From Halolamina sediminis (GTDB lineage Archaea; Halobacteriota; Halobacteria; Halobacteriales; Haloferacaceae), in the NCBI RefSeq assembly GCF_001282785.1, contig NZ_CVUA01000001.1, positions 1,302,001 through 1,366,000 on the forward strand: 64,000 nt of DNA, written 5' to 3'. Positions 1 to 9,079 of this stretch are shown here, piece by piece. The position numbers and the translations under genes are program-made. The notes beneath the pieces were generated by a model, which had not been told where the DNA came from, searched no databases, and worked only from the letters and a program-made list of their open reading frames with translations. Numbering within the stretch: the stretch's first letter is position 1; every line of letters starts with the position of its first letter.

Positions 1-380
1 CGCCGCTCGCGCTCCCAGCCCGGAACGGTGTCGCGCAGACGCTCGAACACTCTCTCCGCGGACAGCGGCTCGTCGGCGTCCTGCAGCACTGAAAGCGTCT
101 CGCTCGCGCCGAAGACGCGCTCGCGGAACGACCCACGGATATTCTCGGCTGTCGGTTCGCGCTGGGTGCGCTTGAACCCCGAATCGGTCTCCGCGGCCAA
201 CTCCAGCGCGCGGAGGAACGTCAACCACGTCCGCGCCACGTCCCGGCTCTCGTGGCCCTCGCGGCGCATCAGCCGGGCACAGCAGTCGTTCTCCGAGCCG
301 GGGACCAGCGGCACCGCCGACTGGGCGTCCGCCACCGCGTCGAGGTCGTTCGGCGCCTCGGGCAGCGGTTTGAGTCGCAC
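1..380 (-). CDS. Conserved haloarchaeal protein of unknown function (3' part outside window)
   Basis: A GTG at 380 opens a reading frame that stays open to the window edge, about 126 residues, beginning MRLKPLPEAPNDLDAVADAQ. It starts 3 bases after the stop of mch on the same strand, so the two are probably co-transcribed. Codons have the high third-position GC typical of real genes here, and the product is acidic with a Cys-Cys pair (NDCCARLM) near residue 35. I recall similar proteins beside mch in other haloarchaea, but know no function. The GTG start is chosen because it fits the mch junction and no ATG lies near. Confidence 0.75.
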   Translation of the reverse strand, partial: MRLKPLPEAPNDLDAVADAQSAVPLVPGSENDCCARLMRREGHESRDVARTWLTFLRALELAAETDSGFKRTQREPTAENIRGSFRERVFGASETLSVLQDADEPLSAERVFERLRDTVPGWERER

Positions 381-383
381 GGC

Positions 384-1319
384 CTAGAAGCCGAAGCTCT
401 CCGCCAGCAGTTCCTCGTTGCGCTCGCCGAAGCGGTACGTCGGGCCGTCGGCCACGTCGACGGTGGCCGCTGCGGGGCCGAACACTGACTCCGGCAGCGC
501 CTCGAAGTCCCAGTCGTGGGCCCCGAAGATGTCCGCGAACGGCTCGCCGAACTCCTCGCCGGCGGCGGAGGTGACCGACTCGAACGCGTCGGCGTCGTCG
601 CTGGCGACGGTGAGGTGGACCTCGCCCCCGTAGGCCAGCGCGTCGTTCGTCCGGGCCATCGCCTCGCTCTCGTCGTAGCCGACGGGCGCGACGGGCGCAC
701 TGCCCGAGACCGAGAGCACGTCGTTCGGGTCGTACCCCGCCTCGAACAGCTGCCAGACCGCCATCTCCGGGGCGCGGGCGCCGGCGGCGACGCTGCCGGC
801 GATCGAGCCCAGTGCGAACGTCGGCAGGAACACGCCGCTCTCCTCGACGCCCGCGAGGTCGGCGACGTGGGCCGCGATCTGGTCGTCCGGCAGTTCGATG
901 CTCTCGACGGCCAGCACGGTCAGGTCGAACTCGTCGTAGTAGCCGACGGCCTCGAACTCGCTCTCGCGGCCGACCAGCGCCCGGGCCGGGCCGGAGCCGA
1001 GCCCGTCGAACACGTCGAAGTCGAGCTCCCAGCCCGCCTTCTGCGAGCACAGCAGCGCGATCCCGGGGTGGTCCGTCGACAGTTCGACGTGGGGGACGGG
1101 CGCGCCGTCGACACGGCCCATCCGGGTCGTGATCGTCGACAGCCCGGCCGTCTGGATCTCCGCGAGCAGCACGCCCGCCTCGACCCCACCGTCGACGTCG
1201 ACGCCGAAGTCCAGCACGGTCGCGCCCGAGTCGAGTTCGTAGGGCGCGACGTTGAGCTCGTCGGCGAAGTCGAGCGCCTCGTCGACCAGCTCGACCGCCA
1301 TCCGGTTGATGCTCTCCAT
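384..1319 (-). CDS. mch: Methenyltetrahydromethanopterin cyclohydrolase
   Basis: The 311-residue product matches Mch, which interconverts methenyl- and formyl-tetrahydropterin in C1 metabolism. It starts MESINRMAVELVDEALDFAD and holds the family's glycine/alanine-rich central segment (FALGSIAGSVAAGARAPE) and the VSGSAPVAPVG stretch. An open extension upstream to 1397 is rejected because the family starts at MESIN. Haloarchaea are not methanogens, so the enzyme presumably serves C1 carrier recycling for biosynthesis; the actual carrier cannot be told from sequence. It leads a two-gene unit with the unknown gene ending at the window edge. Confidence 0.93.
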   Translation of the reverse strand: MESINRMAVELVDEALDFADELNVAPYELDSGATVLDFGVDVDGGVEAGVLLAEIQTAGLSTITTRMGRVDGAPVPHVELSTDHPGIALLCSQKAGWELDFDVFDGLGSGPARALVGRESEFEAVGYYDEFDLTVLAVESIELPDDQIAAHVADLAGVEESGVFLPTFALGSIAGSVAAGARAPEMAVWQLFEAGYDPNDVLSVSGSAPVAPVGYDESEAMARTNDALAYGGEVHLTVASDDADAFESVTSAAGEEFGEPFADIFGAHDWDFEALPESVFGPAAATVDVADGPTYRFGERNEELLAESFGF

Positions 1320-1436
1320 ACGCCTTACTCCCGCCGCCCCGCGTAAAGGGGTTTTCAGTCCGTCCACGGCTCGCGGTGCCGCCGACGGTTCTGTCACCCT
1401 CAGAAGGTTTATCCCGAGAGTGTGCTATCTCATGTC

Positions 1437-2984
1437 ATGGATCGGCGGACGCTCCTGCGGAACTGTGCCGTGCTGGGGGCGGCAGGCCTGAGCGGCTGCA
1501 GCGGGCTGGCGGGTCGATCGGCCGCCCCCGACACCGACTCACCGACGCGTTCCCCGACTGCGACTGCCTCACCAACGTCGACGCGGACGGAGACGGCGAC
1601 GCCGGAACCGATGGCCGAGTTCTTGGACGAACTCGTCGGCGCGATCGACCGCGAGACCGAGGACTGGGACGAGGGCGTCAGTGTGGACGACGTCTCGGAG
1701 AGCTTCGTCGCGACGCTCCGTGACGACGACGGCTACACCGACAACGGGCTCGCCTTCCTCGATCGGTTAGAGACCGTCTCGGAGTCGTTGGAGATGCGGA
1801 ACGCTGCCCGGACCGCGGCCTCGGTCGCCGCGTTCGATTCGATCTCGGACGGCGATCTCGCGACGGTGGACCGATGGCTGGCTTTGCCGACCGGCTTTCA
1901 GAGGGGAGCGTTCATGGCGACGTCGTACCCCCCGACCGGCGCGATCGCGGGCGCCCTCGTCGACTCGTCGGGGGACGGAATGCGGGACGGGTTCCTGCTC
2001 GGGACGAGCCCGTTGCTATCCGTCGTCGAGCGACTCCACGAACCGAGACCGATCGTCGCGGAGATGGCGACGAACCTCGCCGGCGAAGGGTACACCGAAC
2101 GGGCGATCAGCTACATGCGGACGGTGTTACGCTACCGTCAGTACGAGGGTAACCCCTACGAGCGGTGGGCCCAGGCGGAGCGGCAAAACCTGCTGGTCGA
2201 AGCGACGACCGACGGCGAGATCACCGAGGCCGCATCCCGAGGGATCGGGAGCAGCAGTAGTGACCGTCTCATCGACGCACAGGCCGAGGCGTTCGGCGTC
2301 GATCCGACCCGGGGCGACACAGCGGGTGACGGGTTCCCCGACCACCTCGCGTGGCTGATGGCCGAGGAGTTCGGGTTCCCGGTCCACCCCACCGAACCGG
2401 ACGTCTACGTCGAGGTGGCGGCCGCCGAGGGGGTCGACCACCTCTCTGAGAACGAGCGGGAACGGCTGGTCGACCTGTTCGCGAACGCGCCCGGCGGACC
2501 GATTCACCTCCACTTCTACGAGGGGGCCGACGACGTCGAACCATTGACACAGGGGTACGAGGAGGCGGTCGAGTCCCGGGCGGAGGACGGCGAACGCGCC
2601 GGACTCGGCCACCACTACGTCCTGTTGAACGACCGCGACCTCGATTTCCAGGGCGAGGACGATCGGCGGGGGTTGAACACCGGAACCGCAAGTTGGGTCG
2701 ACGGAACGCTCCCGTGGACCGAACGAACGAGCGTGTTGGCACACGAACTCGGCCACTCCCTCGGGCTGTTGCCGGAGGAGTTCGGGGGGATCGATTCGGA
2801 GGAGTACTCGGTGGGCGAGTACGCGAGCGTCATGAACTACAACGGACCCGACGACTTCGCCGACTACAACGACGGCGACCCGTTCGACGACTGGGAGCAT
2901 ATGCGCGAGAACACGTTCCGGTACGGTGAGTTGGACGTCTCGGGTCTCGAGCAAACGTGGCAGAACGGCGAACCCCCGCAGTAG
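1437..2984 (+). CDS. Tat lipoprotein with metzincin-like metalloprotease domain
   Basis: The product has 515 residues. It begins MDRRTLLRN with a twin-arginine motif and a lipobox (LSGC) around residue 20, then a Thr/Ser/Pro-rich stalk, so it is probably exported by Tat and anchored to the membrane. The C-terminal part carries HELGHSLG at residues 436-443, a zinc-protease HExxHxxG signature, followed by SVMNY, which resembles a metzincin Met-turn. The usual third ligand (His or Asp three residues after the Gly) is a Pro followed by Glu, so activity is uncertain. Residues 40-420 are not recognised. An ATG at 1437 is preferred over an in-frame codon at 1422 because it places the RR motif at the N-terminus. 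Confidence 0.75.
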   Translation: MDRRTLLRNCAVLGAAGLSGCSGLAGRSAAPDTDSPTRSPTATASPTSTRTETATPEPMAEFLDELVGAIDRETEDWDEGVSVDDVSESFVATLRDDDGYTDNGLAFLDRLETVSESLEMRNAARTAASVAAFDSISDGDLATVDRWLALPTGFQRGAFMATSYPPTGAIAGALVDSSGDGMRDGFLLGTSPLLSVVERLHEPRPIVAEMATNLAGEGYTERAISYMRTVLRYRQYEGNPYERWAQAERQNLLVEATTDGEITEAASRGIGSSSSDRLIDAQAEAFGVDPTRGDTAGDGFPDHLAWLMAEEFGFPVHPTEPDVYVEVAAAEGVDHLSENERERLVDLFANAPGGPIHLHFYEGADDVEPLTQGYEEAVESRAEDGERAGLGHHYVLLNDRDLDFQGEDDRRGLNTGTASWVDGTLPWTERTSVLAHELGHSLGLLPEEFGGIDSEEYSVGEYASVMNYNGPDDFADYNDGDPFDDWEHMRENTFRYGELDVSGLEQTWQNGEPPQ

Positions 2985-2996
2985 TCTGAGCCGCCT

Positions 2997-3308
2997 TCAC
3001 CGCTCGCTCCGTGCCTCCCGCCCCAACGCTTCCTCGACGGAGTCGACTTTCGACGCCGCGTCGGCGTCGCTGGTCCGCTTGTCGTCGATCTTCAGGAACG
3101 TGCTCACGCGATCGCCGTCCACGGCCTCGTGGGCGGCCTGCGCCGCGGCGAACAGTTCGCTGATCTCGTCGGCCTCGATGGTGGTCCCCATCGGCGTGGT
3201 CTCGTAGGACACGTCGAACGCCTCGAGCGCGTCGACGGCTTTCGCGACTTCGGACCCCATCGACTCGTCGGTCGCCGGTGCGACGGAGAGGAACGCCACG
3301 ACGGTCAT
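2997..3308 (-). CDS. MTH1187-family (UPF0045) thiamine-binding-type protein
   Basis: This 103-residue protein starts MTVVAFLSVAP and ends with a charged helix, matching the small MTH1187/YkoF-like family that binds thiamine or related ligands as a homotetramer. The segments ETTPMGTTIEADEI and FLKIDDKR are typical of the family. The start at 3308 is chosen from family length; the open frame upstream is non-conserved. It converges with the lipoprotein gene, leaving only 12 bases between stop codons. The ligand in haloarchaea is not known to me. Confidence 0.85.
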   Translation of the reverse strand: MTVVAFLSVAPATDESMGSEVAKAVDALEAFDVSYETTPMGTTIEADEISELFAAAQAAHEAVDGDRVSTFLKIDDKRTSDADAASKVDSVEEALGREARSER

Positions 3309-3387
3309 GGCCGGCTGTTGACTCCCCCGGGACTTCGCTCTACCGGCGACCGGAACGCTGAGGGTAACGGCCGCACACGCCACCCCC

Positions 3388-4032
3388 GTGACCGACGATA
3401 TCGAGGTCCCCCGGGACGGCGCCGCGGTCGCGCGGCGCTACCTCCGCGTCGAACGGCTGGTCAGCGGCGCTGTCGCGCTCGGAATCGGGATCGCCGGCGC
3501 GGCGGCGTTCCTGTCGCTCCCGCCGCTGTGGGCGTTGGTCCCCATCGTTGCCCTGATGGCGCTGGCACGGGCGCCCGTGTTCCGCACGGGCGGCCGTGCC
3601 CGACTGCGAACCGACGCCGACCCCGAGGCGGTCCGCGAGGCGTTCGCGGGGCCGACACCGCCGTCGCTCGTGCTTCAGTGGGGGATCGCGGACGACGTGC
3701 GACGGGTCGACGGCGGCGCCGCGTTCGACCTCTCCTACCTGTTCGGCCTCCGGAGCGTCGAGATGGGCGTCGAAGCCGAGGTCGTCGAGAACGTGACCGA
3801 GCCGGATCGCGTGGAACTGACCGTCACGGCCGAAGGGCAGCCGTGGGGCACGTACACCGCGTGGATCGAGCCCGTCGAGGGCGGCACCGGCATCACGGTC
3901 GAGGTGCAGTCCGACCGGAAGTTCGGCCTCCGGCGGCTCCCCCAGCACCTCGTCGCGCGCCGGTACCGCGACGCCGCACTGGCGGCACAGGGGTACGAGA
4001 CCGTCGAGCGGTCGTTCTCGCTGTCGCGGTAG
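3388..4032 (+). CDS. Haloarchaeal membrane protein of unknown function
   Basis: A GTG-started frame of 214 residues. Residues about 28-62 form two hydrophobic segments with a short turn (VSGAVALGIGIAGAAAF and LWALVPIVALMALA). They are followed by a soluble acidic domain of about 140 residues with alternating beta-like segments, which could be an SRPBCC-like fold. The gene is divergent from the MTH1187-family gene with an 79-base shared upstream region. I do not recognise a function; the pattern is that of a conserved but uncharacterised haloarchaeal protein. Confidence 0.75.
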   Translation: MTDDIEVPRDGAAVARRYLRVERLVSGAVALGIGIAGAAAFLSLPPLWALVPIVALMALARAPVFRTGGRARLRTDADPEAVREAFAGPTPPSLVLQWGIADDVRRVDGGAAFDLSYLFGLRSVEMGVEAEVVENVTEPDRVELTVTAEGQPWGTYTAWIEPVEGGTGITVEVQSDRKFGLRRLPQHLVARRYRDAALAAQGYETVERSFSLSR

Positions 4033-4170
4033 CCGACGGCCACGAACGCCCGGATTCGCCGGACGAGCGCGTCGGACTGCTCACGGGGACACGCGGTGTC
4101 CCACAGCTACAGGCCTACAGTCCGCCGAGACTGCAGAGCAATGGGGAGGAGTATATAGCGTCTAGTGTGA

Positions 4171-4240
4171 GGATGAATACCACTATGGATGAACAGATCG
4201 CTGTAGGGTTATTGTACTGGAAAATACCCCTATTATAAAC
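4171..4240 (+). promoter_or_regulatory. pstS promoter with repeat elements
   Basis: TATA-like TTATAAA lies at 4234-4239, about 35 bases before the pstS ATG, so the leader would be roughly ten bases. Immediately upstream, 4206-4229 is an imperfect inverted repeat (GGGTTATT ... AAAATACCC). GGATGAA occurs twice, at 4171 and 4188, 17 bases apart. The AT-rich block stands out from the GC-rich surroundings. Given the operon, binding of a phosphate-responsive regulator here is a reasonable inference, not shown. Confidence 0.5.
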
Positions 4241-4272
4241 TGCTTTACTCGTACCCACCCCCGACTCAGGTG

Positions 4273-5382
4273 ATGGCACCGGACCCGGAGGCAGGACGAG
4301 TATCGCGGCGGAAATTCATCGCAGTGACTGGCGTTGCGGGCGTGGCGGGGGTCGCCGGCTGTTCTGGCGGCAGCGGGACCGACACCGAGGCGGGCGGCTC
4401 CAGCGGCTCCGGCTCGGGGAGTTCGAACGGGCTGGACACGACGGTCCTAACCGGCGACGGCTCCTCGACGGTGTTCCCGATCACGAACACCGCCTCCAGC
4501 TACTGGAACTCCAACCCCGAGGCGGGCGACGAGGACTACTGGCCCCAAGAGTGGGCCGACGAGTACGGCACCGACATGCGGCTGGCGGACTACTTCGCGA
4601 GCGACTACGGCTACGAGGCGACCGAGCAGCGCTCGGTCCCGCCGTTCCGTGTCAGCATCGCGCTAAGCCACTCGGGGACGGGGATCGAGGGCGTGATGGA
4701 GGGTCGCGTCGACATCGGCGACGCCAGCTCCTCGGCAGCCTCTGAACTCGGCGAGGACGCCGAGGGGCTCGACGACTTCGTCGACCACGTCGTCGGCGTC
4801 GACGGCCAGCCGATCGTCGTCAGCCCCGAGATCGCGGACGCGGGGCTGGAGTCGATCACCATCGACGAGCTGCGCGGCATCTACAAGGGCGAGATCACCA
4901 ACTGGAACGAGGTCGGCGGCCCCGATCGAGAGATCCTCGCGCTCGGCCGTGCGGAGGGCTCCGGCACGGACACCGCGTTCCGGAACAACGTCTACGGCGA
5001 CCCCGAGGAGCCGATCAGCCCCGACCAGCGCTTCGGGCAGAACCAGCAGCTCCAGCAGGCAGTCGGGCAGGCCGACAACGCGATCGCCTACATCGCGCTG
5101 GCGTTCGTCGACCCCGAGGGCGGCACCGTCCCGATCGGTCTCGAGATCGACGGCACCCTCTACGAGTACGGGAAGAACCTCGGCGCACAGGACTACCCCC
5201 TGTCGCGTGACCTCCACGCCTACACGTACGAGGACACCTCCCGCAAGGAGGCTGCCTTCATCAACTTCTGTCTGAGCGACTTCGGGCAGGAGATCTTCGT
5301 CGCCGGGAACAACTACTTCAAGCTCCCCAGCGACCGGCTCGAGACCCAGCGCGAGAAAGTCGCGGCGTCGAACTACGAGTAA
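4273..5382 (+). CDS. pstS: Phosphate ABC transporter substrate-binding lipoprotein PstS
   Basis: The 369-residue product is the extracellular phosphate receptor of the Pst importer. The N-terminus has a Tat motif (SRRKFI) and a lipobox (VAGC), then a Gly/Ser-rich linker. The mature domain has LTGDGSSTVFPI, SHSGTGIEGV, DIGDASS and the EITNWNEVGG segment characteristic of PstS phosphate-binding proteins. A GTG directly precedes the ATG at 4273, so the start may be three bases earlier. It is the first gene of the pst operon; pstC follows after 49 bases. Confidence 0.95.
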   Translation: MAPDPEAGRVSRRKFIAVTGVAGVAGVAGCSGGSGTDTEAGGSSGSGSGSSNGLDTTVLTGDGSSTVFPITNTASSYWNSNPEAGDEDYWPQEWADEYGTDMRLADYFASDYGYEATEQRSVPPFRVSIALSHSGTGIEGVMEGRVDIGDASSSAASELGEDAEGLDDFVDHVVGVDGQPIVVSPEIADAGLESITIDELRGIYKGEITNWNEVGGPDREILALGRAEGSGTDTAFRNNVYGDPEEPISPDQRFGQNQQLQQAVGQADNAIAYIALAFVDPEGGTVPIGLEIDGTLYEYGKNLGAQDYPLSRDLHAYTYEDTSRKEAAFINFCLSDFGQEIFVAGNNYFKLPSDRLETQREKVAASNYE

Positions 5383-5431
5383 CGCCACGCCCCGCGCAAT
5401 CGGCTCTCCCTGATTTATCAATGATGCATTC

Positions 5432-6589
5432 ATGACGCAGCGAGTTCCCCAAGCACGAGAGGTACTGACGCGGCTCCGTGCGGCCGTCACCCGGCGCGTC
5501 GACGGCACGAAACAGCGGGCACGCGACTACCGATCCCGGACCGAGGACGGCGCCATCGCGATGCACGGCCTCGTGATCGCGTCGGTGCTTCTGACGTTCC
5601 TGCTGTTCCTCACCGGCTCGCGGTGGACGGTGCTGCCGGTGCTGTCGTTTCTCGGGACGATGGGCGTCGGCTGGGCTCGCTATCAGGCGGAGGCCGCCAA
5701 GGCCCTGACGTTCCTGACGACCGTCGCGACGGTGTCGATCCTGACGCTGATCGTCGCGTTCCTATTGCTGGAGTCGATCCCCGCTGTCCGCGCGATGGGC
5801 GTGGACCTGTTCATGCGGGTCCGCAACCCCGCGATGGAGCCCCCCACGCTCGGGCAGGGGCTCTGGGGCCGCGGCGGCGTCTGGTCGCTCACGCCGATGA
5901 TGCTCGGCACCGCGATCACGACGCTGATCGCGACGTTGATCGCGGCGCCGGTCGGCGTCGCCGGCGCGGTGTTCGTGAGCGAGATCGCGCCCGGACGTGT
6001 CCGGGAGGTCGTCAAACCCGGCATCGAGCTGATGGCCGGCATCCCGTCGATCACGTACGGGTTCATCGGCCTCACGATCGTGAACCAGTACTTCTACGCC
6101 GAGTTCGGCACCCCAACCATCGGGACGTACTTCGCGGCCGGGCTGATGATCGGCATCATGGCGCTCCCGACGGTCGTCACCGTCGCCGAGGACGCGCTGA
6201 ACGCGGTGCCCGAGGAGATCAAAAGCGGCGCGCTCGCGATGGGGTCGACGAACTGGCAGACCACCAAGAGCGTCACCATCCCCGCGGGGCTGTCGGGCGT
6301 CTCTGCGGGCGTCCTGCTCGGTGTCGGCCGGGCGATGGGCGAGACGATGGCCGCGACGGTGATGCTCACCCACACGAAGGGGTTCCCCTCGCCCGTGTTC
6401 GACGTGTTCTCGCGCTACGGCGAGACGCTCACCACCGTCATCGCGTTCGAGGGCGGCAACGCCAGCGGCGTCCACATGAGCGCGCTGTTCGCGGCCGGCG
6501 TCGTCCTGTTCGTGATGGTGATGCTGCTGAGCGTCGCCTCGCAGTACGTCGAGTGGCGGATGCACCGGAAGCTCGGAGGTGAGCGATGA
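5432..6589 (+). CDS. pstC: Phosphate ABC transporter permease PstC
   Basis: A 385-residue inner-membrane protein with a cytoplasmic basic N-terminus of about 45 residues, two or three extra hydrophobic helices, then the PstC permease core. Core marks include AAPVGVAGAVFVSEIAPG, PGIELMAGIPSITYG and the coupling loop GALAMGSTNWQTTKSVTIPAGLSG. GRAMGETMAATVML is the typical PstC signature near the end. With PstA it forms the transmembrane channel. Its stop overlaps the pstA start in an ATGA, implying translational coupling. Confidence 0.95.
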   Translation: MTQRVPQAREVLTRLRAAVTRRVDGTKQRARDYRSRTEDGAIAMHGLVIASVLLTFLLFLTGSRWTVLPVLSFLGTMGVGWARYQAEAAKALTFLTTVATVSILTLIVAFLLLESIPAVRAMGVDLFMRVRNPAMEPPTLGQGLWGRGGVWSLTPMMLGTAITTLIATLIAAPVGVAGAVFVSEIAPGRVREVVKPGIELMAGIPSITYGFIGLTIVNQYFYAEFGTPTIGTYFAAGLMIGIMALPTVVTVAEDALNAVPEEIKSGALAMGSTNWQTTKSVTIPAGLSGVSAGVLLGVGRAMGETMAATVMLTHTKGFPSPVFDVFSRYGETLTTVIAFEGGNASGVHMSALFAAGVVLFVMVMLLSVASQYVEWRMHRKLGGER

Positions 6590-8190
6590 GCAACGTCGAA
6601 CGGAACCGGCTCGCCGGCGCGGACTCGACGGCCGGCGACCTCGTGTCGACCGGGATCCTCGCCGTCGCAGTCGTCACGTTCCTCGCGTCGTGGGTACTGC
6701 TGCTGCAGTGGGCCGACGAGACGGCGACCGTCGCCGGGCTGAGCGTGCTGAAGCTGCTCGGCGTCGGCCTCGTCGTCGTCGGCGGGGGGCTCGCGTTCCT
6801 CGGTCTCGGTTCGTGGCTCGACTACGTCGACACCGCGCCGTCGTCGACGGCAGGCGTCACCGTCGGCGCCGTGTTCGGCCTGCTGTGGGCGATCGTCGGC
6901 GGCCTCGCCGCCACGCTGGTGCTCGGGAACGACGCTGCGCTGTGGCTCCCCGTGGCCGCCCTCGTCGGGGTCGGCGGCTTCCTCGCGTCGGTCCTCCCCC
7001 CCGAGGACGTCGGCTCGACACTCCCCGTCGCGGGGGTACTGATCCTGCTCGGCGGCTTCGTCGCCGTCGGCGGCATCAACGCCGGCTGGACGTGGTCGCC
7101 GGCGTGGTCCTCCGCCGAGTTCCCGGGGAGCGAGCTCGTCCCGATCCTCGTCGTGTTCGGCACGCTGCTCGGCGCCTGGAGCGCCGGGAAGGCGAAGGCG
7201 GGGTTCGGCGCCGAGGGGCGACAGACGGGGGCGTACTACCTCGTCGGATCGGTCGTGTTCGGGATGCTCGGCGTGCTCGTACTGCTGATCGCGTTCATCG
7301 TCACCAACGGGCTGGAGACGATGCTCACGGGCGCGAGCCTGACTGGCGGCCGGTTCACTCTCCCGTTCGTCGGCGTCCGGCTCCCGTGGCCCGAGTTCCC
7401 GTTCCTCCTGAACCAGACCGGCGGGCTCTACGTCGAGATCCCGGGCGTTCTGCCCGCGGTCGTCGGGACGCTGTGGCTCGTGTTCGGCGCGATCACGTTC
7501 GCGGTCCCGCTCGGAATCGGCGCCGCGGTGTTCCTGACGGAGTACGCCGAGCGCGGGCGGTTCACGCAGGTCGTCGAGGTCGCGACCAACGGGCTCTGGA
7601 GCACGCCGAGCATCGTGTTCGGGCTGTTCGGGCTGGCGTTTCTCGTCCCGCGGATCAGCGGCGGGAACTCGATCGTCGTTGGGCAGTTGGTGCTCGGCTT
7701 CATGCTCCTGCCGCTGGTGCTCATCACCAGCCGAGAGGCGATTCTCGCGGTGCCCGACGCCCACCGCGACGCCAGTGCCGCCCTCGGCGTCACGAAGTGG
7801 CAGACGATCAGGAGCGTCGTGCTCCCGGCGGCGATGCCGGGCACCATCACCGGCGTCATCCTCGGCGTCGGCCGGATCGCCGGGGAGACGGCCCCGCTGC
7901 TGCTGGTGTTCGGCGGGGCGCCGTACCCCAGCAACTCCCCGAACGTCCTCGGCAGCTTCCAGCTCAGCGCCCAGCCCCCGTTCGTGACGAACGAGGCGCT
8001 GCTCTCCCCCGCGAGCGCCCTGCCGTACCAGCTGTACTCGACGATCACGGCCGGGGTGTTCCCCAAGGAGATCTTCACCAACACCGAGTTCGGCTGGGGC
8101 ACCGCCCTCGTCCTGCTGCTCGTCGTCGTCGGCTTCTACGCCGTCGGCGTCGGCAGCCGACTCTACTTCCGGAGGAAACTACATGAGTAA
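6586..8190 (+). CDS. pstA: Phosphate ABC transporter permease PstA
   Basis: A 534-residue integral membrane protein, much longer than bacterial PstA (about 280-300). Roughly the first 230 residues form additional hydrophobic helices, and the conserved permease domain occupies the C-terminal half ([32 protein letters not shown], coupling loop [33 protein letters not shown]). N-terminally extended PstA proteins are, as far as I recall, usual in haloarchaea. It overlaps pstC by 4 bases and pstB by 8 bases. Confidence 0.94.
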   Translation: MSNVERNRLAGADSTAGDLVSTGILAVAVVTFLASWVLLLQWADETATVAGLSVLKLLGVGLVVVGGGLAFLGLGSWLDYVDTAPSSTAGVTVGAVFGLLWAIVGGLAATLVLGNDAALWLPVAALVGVGGFLASVLPPEDVGSTLPVAGVLILLGGFVAVGGINAGWTWSPAWSSAEFPGSELVPILVVFGTLLGAWSAGKAKAGFGAEGRQTGAYYLVGSVVFGMLGVLVLLIAFIVTNGLETMLTGASLTGGRFTLPFVGVRLPWPEFPFLLNQTGGLYVEIPGVLPAVVGTLWLVFGAITFAVPLGIGAAVFLTEYAERGRFTQVVEVATNGLWSTPSIVFGLFGLAFLVPRISGGNSIVVGQLVLGFMLLPLVLITSREAILAVPDAHRDASAALGVTKWQTIRSVVLPAAMPGTITGVILGVGRIAGETAPLLLVFGGAPYPSNSPNVLGSFQLSAQPPFVTNEALLSPASALPYQLYSTITAGVFPKEIFTNTEFGWGTALVLLLVVVGFYAVGVGSRLYFRRKLHE

Positions 8191-9079
8191 GACAGAGACG
8201 CGCGACGGCACCGAACAGGAGCTGACGACTACCGGCGAGACCAGCGAGGAGGTCCGCGAGGCGTGGACGGAGTACGAGTTCGCCGGCGACGCGAAACTCG
8301 CCGCCGAGGACCTCGACGTCTACTACGGCGAGGAGCGGGCGCTCCAGAGCGTCTCGTTGGAGATCCCCGACGAGTCCGTGACCGCGCTCATCGGGCCGTC
8401 GGGCTGCGGGAAGTCGACGTTCCTCCGGTGTCTGAACCGCATGAACGATCGGATCAACAGCGCACGCGTCGACGGCTCCGTGCGGCTCGACGGCGAGGAG
8501 ATCTACAGCGACGGCGTGAACCTCGTGGAGCTCCGCAAGCGCGTCGGGATGGTGTTCCAAGAGCCCAACCCGTTCCCGAAGTCGATCGCGGATAACATCT
8601 CCTACGGGCCGCGGAAACACGGCGACCTCGATACGGGGCTGCTGGCTCGCCTGCTCGGCCGCGACGACACCCAAGAGGAGCGCGAACTGGTCGAGCGGGC
8701 GCTCCGTCGGGCCGCGCTCTGGGAGGAGGTCGCGGACCGACTCGACGACAACGCGCTCGGGCTCTCCGGCGGCCAGCAACAGCGCCTCTGTATCGCGCGC
8801 TGTCTCGCGGTCGACCCCGACGTGATCCTGATGGACGAGCCCGCGAGTGCGCTCGACCCCATCGCGACCGCGAAGATCGAGGACCTGATCGAGGAGCTGG
8901 CCGAGGAGTACGCCGTCGTCGTCGTCACCCACAACATGCAGCAGGCCGCCCGGATCAGCGACCAGACCGCCGTGTTCCTCACCGGCGGCCAGCTCGTCGA
9001 GTACGGCGAGACCGACCAGATCTTCGAGCACCCGCAGAGCCAGCGGGTCGAGGACTACATCACGGGCAAGTTCGGCTGA
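8183..9079 (+). CDS. pstB: Phosphate ABC transporter ATP-binding protein PstB
   Basis: This 298-residue ATPase drives phosphate import. It has a Walker A (GPSGCGKST), an ABC signature (LSGGQQQR), a Walker B ([13 protein letters not shown]) and the switch His (VTHNMQQA). About 45 extra acidic residues precede the conserved domain, a common haloarchaeal addition. The gene overlaps the end of pstA by 8 bases and its TGA overlaps the next ATG by one base, so the order pstA-pstB-phoU is translationally coupled. Confidence 0.97.
   Translation: MSKTETRDGTEQELTTTGETSEEVREAWTEYEFAGDAKLAAEDLDVYYGEERALQSVSLEIPDESVTALIGPSGCGKSTFLRCLNRMNDRINSARVDGSVRLDGEEIYSDGVNLVELRKRVGMVFQEPNPFPKSIADNISYGPRKHGDLDTGLLARLLGRDDTQEERELVERALRRAALWEEVADRLDDNALGLSGGQQQRLCIARCLAVDPDVILMDEPASALDPIATAKIEDLIEELAEEYAVVVVTHNMQQAARISDQTAVFLTGGQLVEYGETDQIFEHPQSQRVEDYITGKFG

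Noticed and set aside
6415-7764. Long minus-strand frame opposite pstC/pstA rich in Arg, Glu and Asp
   Set aside because: Low-complexity shadow of the membrane-protein genes on the plus strand, with no recognisable domain.
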